Assembly (NCBI RefSeq): GCF_034120055.1
Contig: NZ_CP139368.1
Location: 3,844,001-3,908,000, forward strand
Length of the DNA stretch: 64,000 bases
Source of the DNA: Microbacterium rhizosphaerae
Lineage (GTDB): Bacteria; Actinomycetota; Actinomycetes; Actinomycetales; Microbacteriaceae
Direction: 5' to 3'
The position numbers were made by a program, and so were the translations under genes. Each line of letters begins with the position of its first letter. Positions within the stretch are counted from its first letter, which is position 1. Below, piece after piece: positions 8,809 to 17,133 of the stretch. The notes under the pieces were generated by a model. The model searched no databases, had not been told where the DNA came from, and saw only the letters and a list, made by a program, of their open reading frames with translations.

Positions 8809-10209
8809 ATGTCGCTCACAACCGAACCCGTCGCCCGTACCGACGCCGAACTGCAGGCCATGGCCCGCGAGCATCTGTGGATGCACTTCTCGCGGCAGTC
8901 CACGATGGAGCGCGACGGCGTGCCCATCATCGTCCGCGGCGAGGGTCATCACATCTGGGACTCGAACGGCAAGCGGTACATCGACGGGCTGGCGGGCCTG
9001 TTCGTGGTCAACGCCGGCCACGGCCGCAAGCGCCTCGCCGACGTCGCCGCGAAGCAGGCCGAGGAACTCGCCTTCTTCCCGATCTGGTCGTACGCGCACC
9101 CGGCCGCCATCGAGCTGGCCGATCGCCTGGCCGGCCTCGCCCCGGGCGACCTGAACCGGGTGTTCTTCTCGACGGGCGGCGGTGAGGCGGTCGAGACCGC
9201 CTTCAAGCTCGCCAAGTACTACTGGAAGCTGCAGGGCCGCCCCACCAAGCACAAGGTGATCTCGCGGGCCATCTCGTATCACGGCACGACGCAGGGCGCA
9301 CTGGCCATCACCGGTCTGCCGGGCATCAAGGGCATGTTCGAGCCCGTCACCCCGGGCGGCTTCCGCGTGCCGAACACGAACTTCTACCGCGCGGCCGAGA
9401 TGGGCGCGCCGGCCGACGACATCGAGGCGTTCGGCGTCTGGGCCGCCGACCGCATCGAGGAGATGATCCTCTTCGAGGGCCCCGAGACGGTGGCCGCCGT
9501 GTTCCTGGAGCCGGTGCAGAACTCGGGTGGATGCTTCCCCCCTCCCCCCGGCTACTTCCAGCGCGTGCGCGAGATCTGCGACAAGTACGACGTGCTGCTC
9601 GTCAGCGACGAGGTCATCTGCGCCTTCGGTCGTATCGGCGAATACTTCGCGTGCAACGCGTACGGCTACCAGCCCGACATGATCACGTTCGCGAAGGGCG
9701 TCACGAGCGGCTACGCGCCCCTCGGCGGCACCATCATCTCCGACAGGATCTACGAGCCGTTCCGGCACGGCGACACCGCGTTCTACCACGGGTACACGTT
9801 CGGCGGGCACCCGGTGTCGTCGGCCGTCGCCCTCGCCAACCTCGACATCTTCGAGGAAGAGGGTCTCAACGCCCACGTGCGGGAGAACTCCCCGCTCTTC
9901 CGCGCCGAGCTGGAGTCCCTCAGCGACCTCCCGATCGTCGGCGACGTCCGCGGCGACGGCTACTTCTTCGGCATCGAGCTGGTCAAGGACAAGCACACCC
10001 GCGAGACGTTCGACGACGACGAGGCCGAGCGCCTGCTGCGCGGATTCCTGTCGAAGGCCCTGTTCGACGCGGGCCTGTACTGCCGCGCCGACGACCGCGG
10101 CGACCCCGTCATCCAGCTCGCTCCGCCGCTGACGATCGGGCCGTCCGAGTTCGCGGAGATCGGCCAGATCCTGCGCGGCGTGCTGACGGAGGCGTGGACG
10201 AGGCTCTGA
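8809..10209 (+). CDS. Class-III PLP-dependent aminotransferase (omega-amino acid/putrescine type)
   Basis: 466 residues. The PLP-binding Lys is K296 in TFAKGVTSGYAPLGG; VFFSTGGGEAVETAFKLAK and SDEVICAFGR are class-III hallmarks. Closest in style to omega-amino acid:pyruvate or diamine:pyruvate aminotransferases (450-470 residues). GGAGG sits six bases before the ATG. No polyamine genes are adjacent, so the amine donor is open. Confidence 0.9.
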   Translation: MSLTTEPVARTDAELQAMAREHLWMHFSRQSTMERDGVPIIVRGEGHHIWDSNGKRYIDGLAGLFVVNAGHGRKRLADVAAKQAEELAFFPIWSYAHPAAIELADRLAGLAPGDLNRVFFSTGGGEAVETAFKLAKYYWKLQGRPTKHKVISRAISYHGTTQGALAITGLPGIKGMFEPVTPGGFRVPNTNFYRAAEMGAPADDIEAFGVWAADRIEEMILFEGPETVAAVFLEPVQNSGGCFPPPPGYFQRVREICDKYDVLLVSDEVICAFGRIGEYFACNAYGYQPDMITFAKGVTSGYAPLGGTIISDRIYEPFRHGDTAFYHGYTFGGHPVSSAVALANLDIFEEEGLNAHVRENSPLFRAELESLSDLPIVGDVRGDGYFFGIELVKDKHTRETFDDDEAERLLRGFLSKALFDAGLYCRADDRGDPVIQLAPPLTIGPSEFAEIGQILRGVLTEAWTRL

Positions 10210-10219
10210 CGGCGACCGC

Positions 10220-11920
10220 TCAGTGCGGCAGGCTGCCGTCGTCGGTCTGAGCGGGTGAAGGGACGTAGTCGAGCGGGCGGGATGCGGTGATGGCCGCACC
10301 CGCCCGTTCGTACAGGTAGATCTCGCTGCTGTGCAGGCGCACGGAGCCGACGCGGATGAAGCCGGTCGCCTCGATCTCCTTCACGCCGTAGGTGTCGACC
10401 GAGGTCGCATCGGCGTACTCGACCACCCACACGCGGCTGACGTCGGCCAGCCGTCCCCGCTGGATGACCTTCGCGATCGGAAGCGTCGCATCCGCCCAGT
10501 TCGCGACGTCGTAGTAGGGCTTCGACAGGCTGACGTCCTTCACATTCGCGAAGCCGGCGGGGTAGGCGCGCATCGCGAGACGCGTCTTGCGCGAGGGCCG
10601 CACGCCCTCGTCGAACACGATCGCGTCGCCCTGACGGGCCTCGGCGCCGATCGTGTCGCTGATCTGGGACCAGTCGCTGTTGTTCTTCGAATACGGAGTC
10701 CGCTGCGCGGCCCAGACCGGCGCGGTGAGGCCGCCGAGCGCGATCGCGAGGAGCACGCCGGTCGCCGTCGCGAGGAACGCCGGGCCTCGCAGGCGTCGCA
10801 TGGCGTCCGATCGCCGCGCCGCCTCGCGCACGAGAACCACGAGCTCGCGCACGCCGAGCACGATCGCCACCGCCACGGCCGGCGCGCACATCGTGAGGTA
10901 CCTCGAGGTGAAGGCGGGGATCGCGGCGTTCAGCAGCTCGAGCAGGATGAACGGCGCGAACGCCCAGGGCAGGACGAGGGCCTCGAGCGTGTCGGACGGC
11001 GTCCACGCGACGCGACGGATGCGTCGCACCGTGAAGCCGATCACGGCGACGAGCGACAGGCCCCAGCCGAGGTACGCGAGAGGCACGCTGGAGAAGAACG
11101 CGCCGGGAAGCACGACGCCGAGGCTCGCGTCATCCCGGTACGCGAGGAACGAGATCTGGGAGTGCTCGGATGCGGCGAGCACGACGAACGGGAGCGCGAC
11201 CGCCGCCGCGATCGCACAGGTCTTGAGCCAGGCCCGCCACACGACGCGGGCCGACCGCAGCAGCGCGAGCGACATCGCATGCGCGACGGGGATGATCGCG
11301 AGGTAGAGGAACAGCTGCGTTCCGAGCGCCAGCAGGATGCCGTACCCGATCCATCCCCACGCCTCTCCCCGCATCGCTCCGCGCTGCGCGGAGCCTCGGG
11401 CGCGTGGGCCCAGCCGGTCGCCGTGGCGGGAGCGGCGGACGGTCGCGGCGAGGATCACGGTGAGCCACACCGCGATGGCGGCGGTCATCGCATACGAGCG
11501 CGCCTCCTCGCCCGCGTATGTCATGCGCGGCAGCACGGCGCACGCGAGTCCCGCGACGACCGCGAAGGGCGTGGAGGAGAAGCGCCGAACGAGCACGACG
11601 ATGCCCGCGGCGGCGACACCCGCGGCGAGCGCGCTCGGGAACCGGATCGAGAACGGGCTGTCGCCGAACGCCGAGATCCAGATGTGCAGGAACACGTAGT
11701 AGCCGGCGTGCACGGCATCCACGTGGTTGATCATCGACCACAGGCTCGGCAGCGACCGCTCCGCGGACAGCAGGGACGCGGCCTCGTCTCCCCACAGGTT
11801 CGGGATCCACGAGCCGACGACCGCCACGGTGAAGGCGACGAGGCCGACGACGACCGCGGGCAGGGCCTCGCGCAACGCGCGCGACACGCGCCGAAGGAGC
11901 CCCACCTCAGCAATCGGCAT
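10220..11920 (-). CDS. Polytopic membrane glycosyltransferase, GT39/ArnT-like (GT-C fold)
   Basis: 566 residues. The first transmembrane helix is followed by SWIPNLWGDEAASL, whose Asp-Glu is the metal/lipid-phosphate motif of the first extracytoplasmic loop in GT-C enzymes. About ten hydrophobic segments follow, then a C-terminal extracytoplasmic domain of roughly 150 residues. Likely transfers a sugar from a polyprenyl-phosphate donor to a cell-wall polymer or protein. Divergent from the teichoic-acid-type transferase at 12045, consistent with a cell-envelope role. Confidence 0.8.
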   Translation of the reverse strand: MPIAEVGLLRRVSRALREALPAVVVGLVAFTVAVVGSWIPNLWGDEAASLLSAERSLPSLWSMINHVDAVHAGYYVFLHIWISAFGDSPFSIRFPSALAAGVAAAGIVVLVRRFSSTPFAVVAGLACAVLPRMTYAGEEARSYAMTAAIAVWLTVILAATVRRSRHGDRLGPRARGSAQRGAMRGEAWGWIGYGILLALGTQLFLYLAIIPVAHAMSLALLRSARVVWRAWLKTCAIAAAVALPFVVLAASEHSQISFLAYRDDASLGVVLPGAFFSSVPLAYLGWGLSLVAVIGFTVRRIRRVAWTPSDTLEALVLPWAFAPFILLELLNAAIPAFTSRYLTMCAPAVAVAIVLGVRELVVLVREAARRSDAMRRLRGPAFLATATGVLLAIALGGLTAPVWAAQRTPYSKNNSDWSQISDTIGAEARQGDAIVFDEGVRPSRKTRLAMRAYPAGFANVKDVSLSKPYYDVANWADATLPIAKVIQRGRLADVSRVWVVEYADATSVDTYGVKEIEATGFIRVGSVRLHSSEIYLYERAGAAITASRPLDYVPSPAQTDDGSLPH

Positions 11921-12044
11921 TGATCGATGACACCACACCGGCCTTAACGCACGCTGAAAGCCGCCGGGACGCAGCGATGTCCCGGCGGTGGGGCGGCGAT
12001 GCGCGCCCGAGGCTTTTCCAAGGTGGGTGCGGAAGACTGAGGGG

Positions 12045-14636
12045 ATGCCGCCCTCCCCTGCCCGACTGATCAACACCGCCTGGCAGCGCGTCGCGAAGAA
12101 CGCACGCCGTCTGCGCCGCGCCGGCACCGCCGACCGCAACGCGTTCTACCGGTCACGCCCGGTGCGCCCGGACACGGTGCTGTACGAGTCGTTCGCCGGC
12201 AACGGGATGCTGTGCAACCCGGAGGCGATCTTCCGCCGGCTGCTGCATGATCCGGATTTCCGCCGCCTCACGCACATCTGGGCGCTGGATGACGCGGCGG
12301 CCGAGGCCGCCTTCGCCGCAGAGTTCCGCCACCACCCTCGGGTGAGGATGGTCAAGCGCGAATCCGGCGCGTACTGGAAGGCGCTGTCGACGAGCCAGTA
12401 CCTCGTGAACAACGCGACCTTCCCGCCGCAGTTCGGCAAGCGGCCCGGACAGGTGTATCTGAACACGTGGCACGGCACGCCGCTGAAGCACATGGGCTTC
12501 GACATGCCCGACGGAGCATACGAGTCGGCGAACACGCTGCGGAACTTCCTCTCGGCGGACTACCTCCTCGCCGCCAACGACTTCATGGCCGAGGGCATGT
12601 ATGAAGACGCCTACCGCCTGCACAACGTGTATCCCGGCCGGATCATCACCGAGGGCTACCCGCGCATCGACCGGCAGTTCCTCTCGCCGGGCGAGGATGT
12701 GCGCACCCGCGACGCGCTGCGCGCGCACGGCCTGGAGCCGGGCGACCTGCCCATCGTGCTGTACGCCCCCACGTGGCGCGGCACGTCGTTCAGCGACCCG
12801 GCCGACGACCTCGACGCGCTGGCCGCGCAGACCGCGGCCCTGCAGGCCGCGCTGGGCGCCGGCATCCGGGTGTTCCTGAAGACCCACCAGGTCGTACACG
12901 GCCTCGCCGCGCAGCGGCCGGACCTCCAGCGGCTGCTCGTGCCGAACACGATCCCGACGAACGTGCTGCTGGGTGCGGCAGCCGGCCTCGTGACGGACTA
13001 CTCGTCGATCTTCTTCGACTACCTCGCGACCGGCCGGCCCATCGTCTTCCTGACGCCGGACGCCGAAGACTACAACGACAACCGCGGCACCTACTTCCCG
13101 GCCGACGAGCTGCCCGGCCCCGTCATCGCCGACGCGACCGAGGCGGGCATCGCCCTGCGCGCGCTGATGGAGGGCCGCGAGGAGCTCGTGCCGGGCTACG
13201 CGGACTGGAAGGCCCGGTTCACGGGATACGACGACGGGGATTCGGCATCCCGCGTCGTCGACATCGTGTTCCGGGGCCGCACCGACGGCTACCGCGTCCG
13301 CGCCGCGCGCACCGACGGCCGCAAGCGCCTGCTGATCTTCCTCGGCGGCATGAAGTCCAACGGCATCACGACCTCGGTGCTGAACCTGCTGAACGCGATC
13401 GACCACCAGAGATACGACGTCACGGCGCTCATGCCGCTCGTGCGCAAGCGCACACTTCGCGAGAACCAGCGGCACGTGCATCCCGCTGTGCGCCAGGTGT
13501 TCCGCATCGGCGGCATGAACGGATCGAAGGTCGCCCAGCTGAGGCGGAAGGCCGACGACTGGCGGGGCACCGCGCCGCACCCGCACGAGGACACCCGGCA
13601 CGCCGATCTGTGGAACGACGAGTGGACCCGCGTGCTCGGCGACGCGCAGTTCGACTGGCTGGCGGACTTCAGCGGCTACAGCCCCTTCTGGTCGAACCTC
13701 CTCCTGCGATCCCCCGACATGCCGCGGGCGATCTGGCTCCACAACGAGATGGCCGCCGACCGCCGCCGCACGGTGGACGGCAAGCAGCGGTTCTTCCGCA
13801 GCCTCGGACTCGTGTTCTCGCTGTACCACTCGTACGACAAGCTCGTGTCGGTCTCGCCGCTGCTCACCGAGCTCAACCGCGCCGAGCTGGAGGAGTATGC
13901 GCCCGCCGACCGGTTCGTCACAGTCCGGAACCTGCCGAACGTCGAGCGGGTCGCACGCGGCCGCGCCGTGCCGGTCCTCGATCTCTGGAACGACGTGGAG
14001 GGCGACGAGGACGAGGAGATCGAGCCGCCGGCGTGGGCCGCGCAGCTCGCCGACCCCGCGCGGACGGAGAAATGGTTCGTCACGGTCGGCAGGCTGTCGC
14101 CGGAGAAGAACCAGGCGCGCCTGCTGCGCGCGTTCGCGAAGGTGCACGCGCAGCGCCCCGACACGCGGCTGCTGATCGTGGGCGGCGGTCCCCTCTCCGG
14201 CGACCTCGAGGCGCTGATCTCGGAGCTCGGATTGACGGATGCCGCGTTCCTCGGCGGCGAGCAGAGCAACCCCTTCGCCATCATGGCGGCGGCCGACTGC
14301 TTCGTGCTCTCGAGCCGCTACGAGGGCCAGCCGATGGTGCTGCTCGAGGCGGCGCTGTGTGACCTGCCGATCGTGTCGACGTCGTTCGCGTCGGTCCGCG
14401 ACGCACTGCCCAACGACACGATCCACGCGGTCGCGCAGAGCGACGAGGCGCTGCGCGACGGCATGCTCGCGTACCTGGACGGCCAGGTGGACGCCAGCCA
14501 CCTCGACATCCCCTCGTACGTGCGCGAGGTGCTCGGCGAACTGGACGCCGTCATCCACGGAGCCGCAGCCGCGCCCCCAGCCGCGCGGGCGGAGGACGCC
14601 GCGCGCACCGATCCGATCGGAGCCGCTGCGGACTGA
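12045..14636 (+). CDS. CDP-glycerol glycerophosphotransferase / GT4 glycosyltransferase fusion
   Basis: 863 residues in two domains. Residues ~35-420 match the TagB/TagF-type polyol-phosphate transferase fold (YLNTWHGTPLKHMGFDM, IVLYAPTWRG, VTDYSSIFFDYLATGRPI). Residues ~430-840 match a GT4 glycosyltransferase (VTVGRLSPEKNQARLLRAF, then SSRYEGQPMVLLEAALCDLP with the EGxxxxxLE pattern). It probably builds and glycosylates a teichoic-acid-like wall polymer at the inner membrane face. The fusion of polymerase-type and glycosyl-decoration activities in one chain is notable. GGAAG lies ~10 bases before the ATG. Confidence 0.88.
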   Translation: MPPSPARLINTAWQRVAKNARRLRRAGTADRNAFYRSRPVRPDTVLYESFAGNGMLCNPEAIFRRLLHDPDFRRLTHIWALDDAAAEAAFAAEFRHHPRVRMVKRESGAYWKALSTSQYLVNNATFPPQFGKRPGQVYLNTWHGTPLKHMGFDMPDGAYESANTLRNFLSADYLLAANDFMAEGMYEDAYRLHNVYPGRIITEGYPRIDRQFLSPGEDVRTRDALRAHGLEPGDLPIVLYAPTWRGTSFSDPADDLDALAAQTAALQAALGAGIRVFLKTHQVVHGLAAQRPDLQRLLVPNTIPTNVLLGAAAGLVTDYSSIFFDYLATGRPIVFLTPDAEDYNDNRGTYFPADELPGPVIADATEAGIALRALMEGREELVPGYADWKARFTGYDDGDSASRVVDIVFRGRTDGYRVRAARTDGRKRLLIFLGGMKSNGITTSVLNLLNAIDHQRYDVTALMPLVRKRTLRENQRHVHPAVRQVFRIGGMNGSKVAQLRRKADDWRGTAPHPHEDTRHADLWNDEWTRVLGDAQFDWLADFSGYSPFWSNLLLRSPDMPRAIWLHNEMAADRRRTVDGKQRFFRSLGLVFSLYHSYDKLVSVSPLLTELNRAELEEYAPADRFVTVRNLPNVERVARGRAVPVLDLWNDVEGDEDEEIEPPAWAAQLADPARTEKWFVTVGRLSPEKNQARLLRAFAKVHAQRPDTRLLIVGGGPLSGDLEALISELGLTDAAFLGGEQSNPFAIMAAADCFVLSSRYEGQPMVLLEAALCDLPIVSTSFASVRDALPNDTIHAVAQSDEALRDGMLAYLDGQVDASHLDIPSYVREVLGELDAVIHGAAAAPPAARAEDAARTDPIGAAAD

Positions 14637-14637
14637 C

Positions 14638-15390
14638 ATGACGACGACGCTGCTGGCGCTCTTGCCCTCGGTCGTCGGGGTGGTGGTGCTCGCCGCCCTG
14701 GCGACGGGCGTGCTGTTGGCGTTCCGCGTGCGCGGGGCCTGGTCGCCCAGCACTGCGATCCTCCGCGGCGCGCTGCAGCTCGCCATCCTGAGCGTCATCC
14801 TCACCGGGATCATCTCGAGCTCGATCTGGATCGCGCTCGCGCTCGTCGTGATGTTCTCCGTCGCCTCGACGGTCGCCGCCCGCCGCATCGGCTGGACGAT
14901 CCGCACCGCGGGGATGACCGCGTCGTCGATGGCGGCCGGCATCCTGATCTCGCTGACCGTCGTGTTCACGAGCGGTGCGCTGCAGCTCACCCCGCGCTAC
15001 GCCCTGGCGATCGGTGCGATCGTGATCGGCAACTCGATGTCGATCGCGACGCTCACCGGGCGCCACTTCGTCTCGGGGACGGTCGATCGCTGGGACGAGG
15101 TGGAGGCGTGGCTGGCTCTCGGCGCCACGCCGCGCCAGTCCACCCTGGAACAGGCGCGGCGTGCCGTGCGAGAGGCGCTCGTGCCCACGATCGACCAGAC
15201 GAAGACGACCGGGCTGGTCGTGCTGCCCGGCGCCTTCGTCGGCGCGATCTTCGGCGGGATCTCGCCCCTCGAGGCGGGGCGATTCCAGCTCGTCGTGCTC
15301 GCATCGATCATGGCCGCGGGCGCGGTCACGGCGGTGCTCACGGTGCTGTGGCTCGGACCGGTGAAGGTCAAGCCCACGGCCGTGCGCTGA
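14638..15390 (+). CDS. UPF0014/FetB-type ABC transporter permease
   Basis: 250 residues with about seven membrane segments and family landmarks LRGALQLAILSVILTGI, IGNSMSIATLTG and LVVLPGAFVGAIFGG. UPF0014 proteins include E. coli FetB (iron export) and plant ALS3/STAR2. The start is one base after the preceding stop. No FetA-like ATPase is adjacent, so the partner must be encoded elsewhere. Confidence 0.85.
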   Translation: MTTTLLALLPSVVGVVVLAALATGVLLAFRVRGAWSPSTAILRGALQLAILSVILTGIISSSIWIALALVVMFSVASTVAARRIGWTIRTAGMTASSMAAGILISLTVVFTSGALQLTPRYALAIGAIVIGNSMSIATLTGRHFVSGTVDRWDEVEAWLALGATPRQSTLEQARRAVREALVPTIDQTKTTGLVVLPGAFVGAIFGGISPLEAGRFQLVVLASIMAAGAVTAVLTVLWLGPVKVKPTAVR

Positions 15391-15405
15391 CGCCCGCTCG
15401 CCGTC

Positions 15406-15897
15406 TCAGTCGCTGTCGCGGACGTCGCGGACGAAGTTCGCGACGTTGAGGCGCATCGTCTCGATGCGGCGCTGCCGCGCGGCCTCCACGTCATACCCGA
15501 GGTAGGCGGGGGGCGGCGTGCGCCGGGCGTTGACCTGGCACTCGAAGCCCTCGCAGACGAGGGTACCGACGGTGTTGCCGTTGCGGCCCGACTTCCCGGC
15601 GCGCCGTGCGGCGTAGAAGACGACGTCGTTCGGCAGGGTGACATCCTCGCACCACGAGCACTGGGCACGGGTGCGCGGCTTGGACTCGCCGCGGCGGAGC
15701 TGGATGCCGACGGCCTGCCCGTCGAGCTCGACGACGACGTAGCCGACGCCCGCGAGCTTGGCATCGCGCCAGCCGAGGTAGTCGAGGTCGTCCCAGTCGA
15801 GGTCGGCCCAGGCGGTGGGGAGCGTCATGACGGTGCGCTCGCGCTGCGAGGCGTTGACGAAGGCGGCGCGAAGCTGCTTCTCGGTGAGGGCGTGCAT
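15406..15897 (-). CDS. FBP-domain protein (EF-G-binding protein C-terminal treble-clef zinc finger)
   Basis: 163 residues. A central pair CSWCED and a later Cys pair around LVCEGFECQ form the four-Cys zinc site of the FBP_C family, related to the C-terminal domain of fusidic-acid-resistance EF-G-binding proteins. MHALTEKQLRAAFVNASQRE is the characteristic N-terminus, which fixes the start at 15897. Here the domain stands alone. A ribosome/EF-G role is family knowledge, not shown here. Confidence 0.82.
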   Translation of the reverse strand: MHALTEKQLRAAFVNASQRERTVMTLPTAWADLDWDDLDYLGWRDAKLAGVGYVVVELDGQAVGIQLRRGESKPRTRAQCSWCEDVTLPNDVVFYAARRAGKSGRNGNTVGTLVCEGFECQVNARRTPPPAYLGYDVEAARQRRIETMRLNVANFVRDVRDSD

Positions 15898-16112
15898 GGA
15901 GGATCCTGTTTCTGCGGGTGGGCCCGATCGGCCCGGGGATGGGATGAGCACGACGACGCCGCGCACCGAGGGCCGACGATCGGCCACGGTGCGCTGCGGA
16001 GCGGGGTCATCTCATGCCGGCGAAGACGCCGCCGACCCCCTCCTCCCGCCCGAAGGGCAGTTCAGCTGCAGAAAGCACGTCGTCCAGTCTCGCACGACCT
16101 GCCGGGAGAAGG
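15898..16112. other. Intergenic region without recognised gene
   Basis: Between the FBP-protein start and the lacI-type stop. Contains several short GC-rich dyads such as CCGATCGG variants but no convincing open frame or terminator with a T-run. Confidence 0.5.
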
Positions 16113-17132
16113 TCAGGCCCCCGCGGTGCGCGTCGACTGACGCACGACGAGCTGCGTCGGGATCGGCGTGTCCTCGGTGAGCGTGTCCGGCTCCTCGACC
16201 GCGAGCAGCACCTTCTGCATCATGAGGTGGCCGAGGGCCGCGAAGTCCTGGCGGATCGTCGTGAGCGGCGGGTACAGGAACGCCGCCTCCGGGACGTCGT
16301 CGAAACCGACGACGCTGACGTCCTCCGGCACGCGCAGGCCGCGCTCGCGCAGGGCCGAGAGCAGCCCGATGGACATGTGGTCGTTCGCGGCGAAGATGGC
16401 CGTCCCCGGGGCGATCTCGACGCTGGAGCCGAAGCGGTAGCCGCTCGCCGCGCTCCAGTCCCCCGCCGACGGCTCGACGATCTCCAGGCGCCGAGCCGCG
16501 AGCTCGTCGCGCCAGCCGCGCACGCGCTCGACGGCGTCGGGCGCCTGCGGGGGCCCCGCGACGTGCAGGATGCGGGTGTGCCCGAGCTCGGCGAGATGCC
16601 GCACGGCTTGCCGCGCACCCCGGTACTGGTCGATCGAGACGAGGTGCCGGCTGCGTCGCTGCGTCGCCGCCGCGGCGACGACCGGGATCGACAGGTCGAT
16701 GCCCCGGACGCTCTCGAGCGCCGCGAGATCGACCACGACGAGCACGATCGCGTCGACGCGCTGGCGCAGCAGGCCCTCCACCGCCGAGCGGACCCCGACG
16801 GCGGGGTCCTCGTCGAGGACGCTGACCGTGTCGACGTTGTAGCGCGCGGCCCGCGCCGCGACGTTGAAGTGCATCGCGATGGCCGTCGGCCCGTACTCCA
16901 GCGCTCCGGGGGTCACGAGCCCGATCGTGCGGGTGCGCCGCGTGACGAGCGCCCGGGCGGCGGGTGACGGGCTGTACCGCAGCTGGGAGATCGCCTGCTC
17001 GACGCGCGCCCGGGTCGCCGGCCGCACGTTCGGCAGGTCGTTGATCACGCGCGACACCGTCTGGTGGGAGACCCCGGCGAGACGGGCGACGTCGAAGATG
17101 TTGGCGGCGCGCGCCGGCGTGTCGTCGGTCAC
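16113..17132 (-). CDS. LacI-family transcriptional regulator
   Basis: 339 residues. N-terminal helix-turn-helix and hinge: IFDVARLAGVSHQTVSRVIN then a hinge helix near SPSPAARALVTRR; periplasmic-binding-like effector domain follows (AIFAANDHMSIGLLSALRE, VSVVGFDDVPEAAFLYPPLT). The GTG start is one base after the stop of the upstream ABC ATPase gene, whose end supplies the ribosome site, so it is the last gene of the sugar ABC operon and probably regulates it through the TGTTA-n4-TAACA sites near 23.7 kb. Confidence 0.92.
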   Translation of the reverse strand: MTDDTPARAANIFDVARLAGVSHQTVSRVINDLPNVRPATRARVEQAISQLRYSPSPAARALVTRRTRTIGLVTPGALEYGPTAIAMHFNVAARAARYNVDTVSVLDEDPAVGVRSAVEGLLRQRVDAIVLVVVDLAALESVRGIDLSIPVVAAAATQRRSRHLVSIDQYRGARQAVRHLAELGHTRILHVAGPPQAPDAVERVRGWRDELAARRLEIVEPSAGDWSAASGYRFGSSVEIAPGTAIFAANDHMSIGLLSALRERGLRVPEDVSVVGFDDVPEAAFLYPPLTTIRQDFAALGHLMMQKVLLAVEEPDTLTEDTPIPTQLVVRQSTRTAGA

Positions 17133-17133
17133 G

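Noticed and set aside
7231..10299. Minus-strand open frame of about 1000 codons opposite coaBC and the aminotransferase
   Set aside because: Low-complexity composition and no motifs; coaBC and the aminotransferase are unmistakable on the plus strand.
12153..14990. Minus-strand open frame opposite the teichoic-acid-type transferase
   Set aside because: No domain or ribosome site; the plus strand carries two full enzyme domains.
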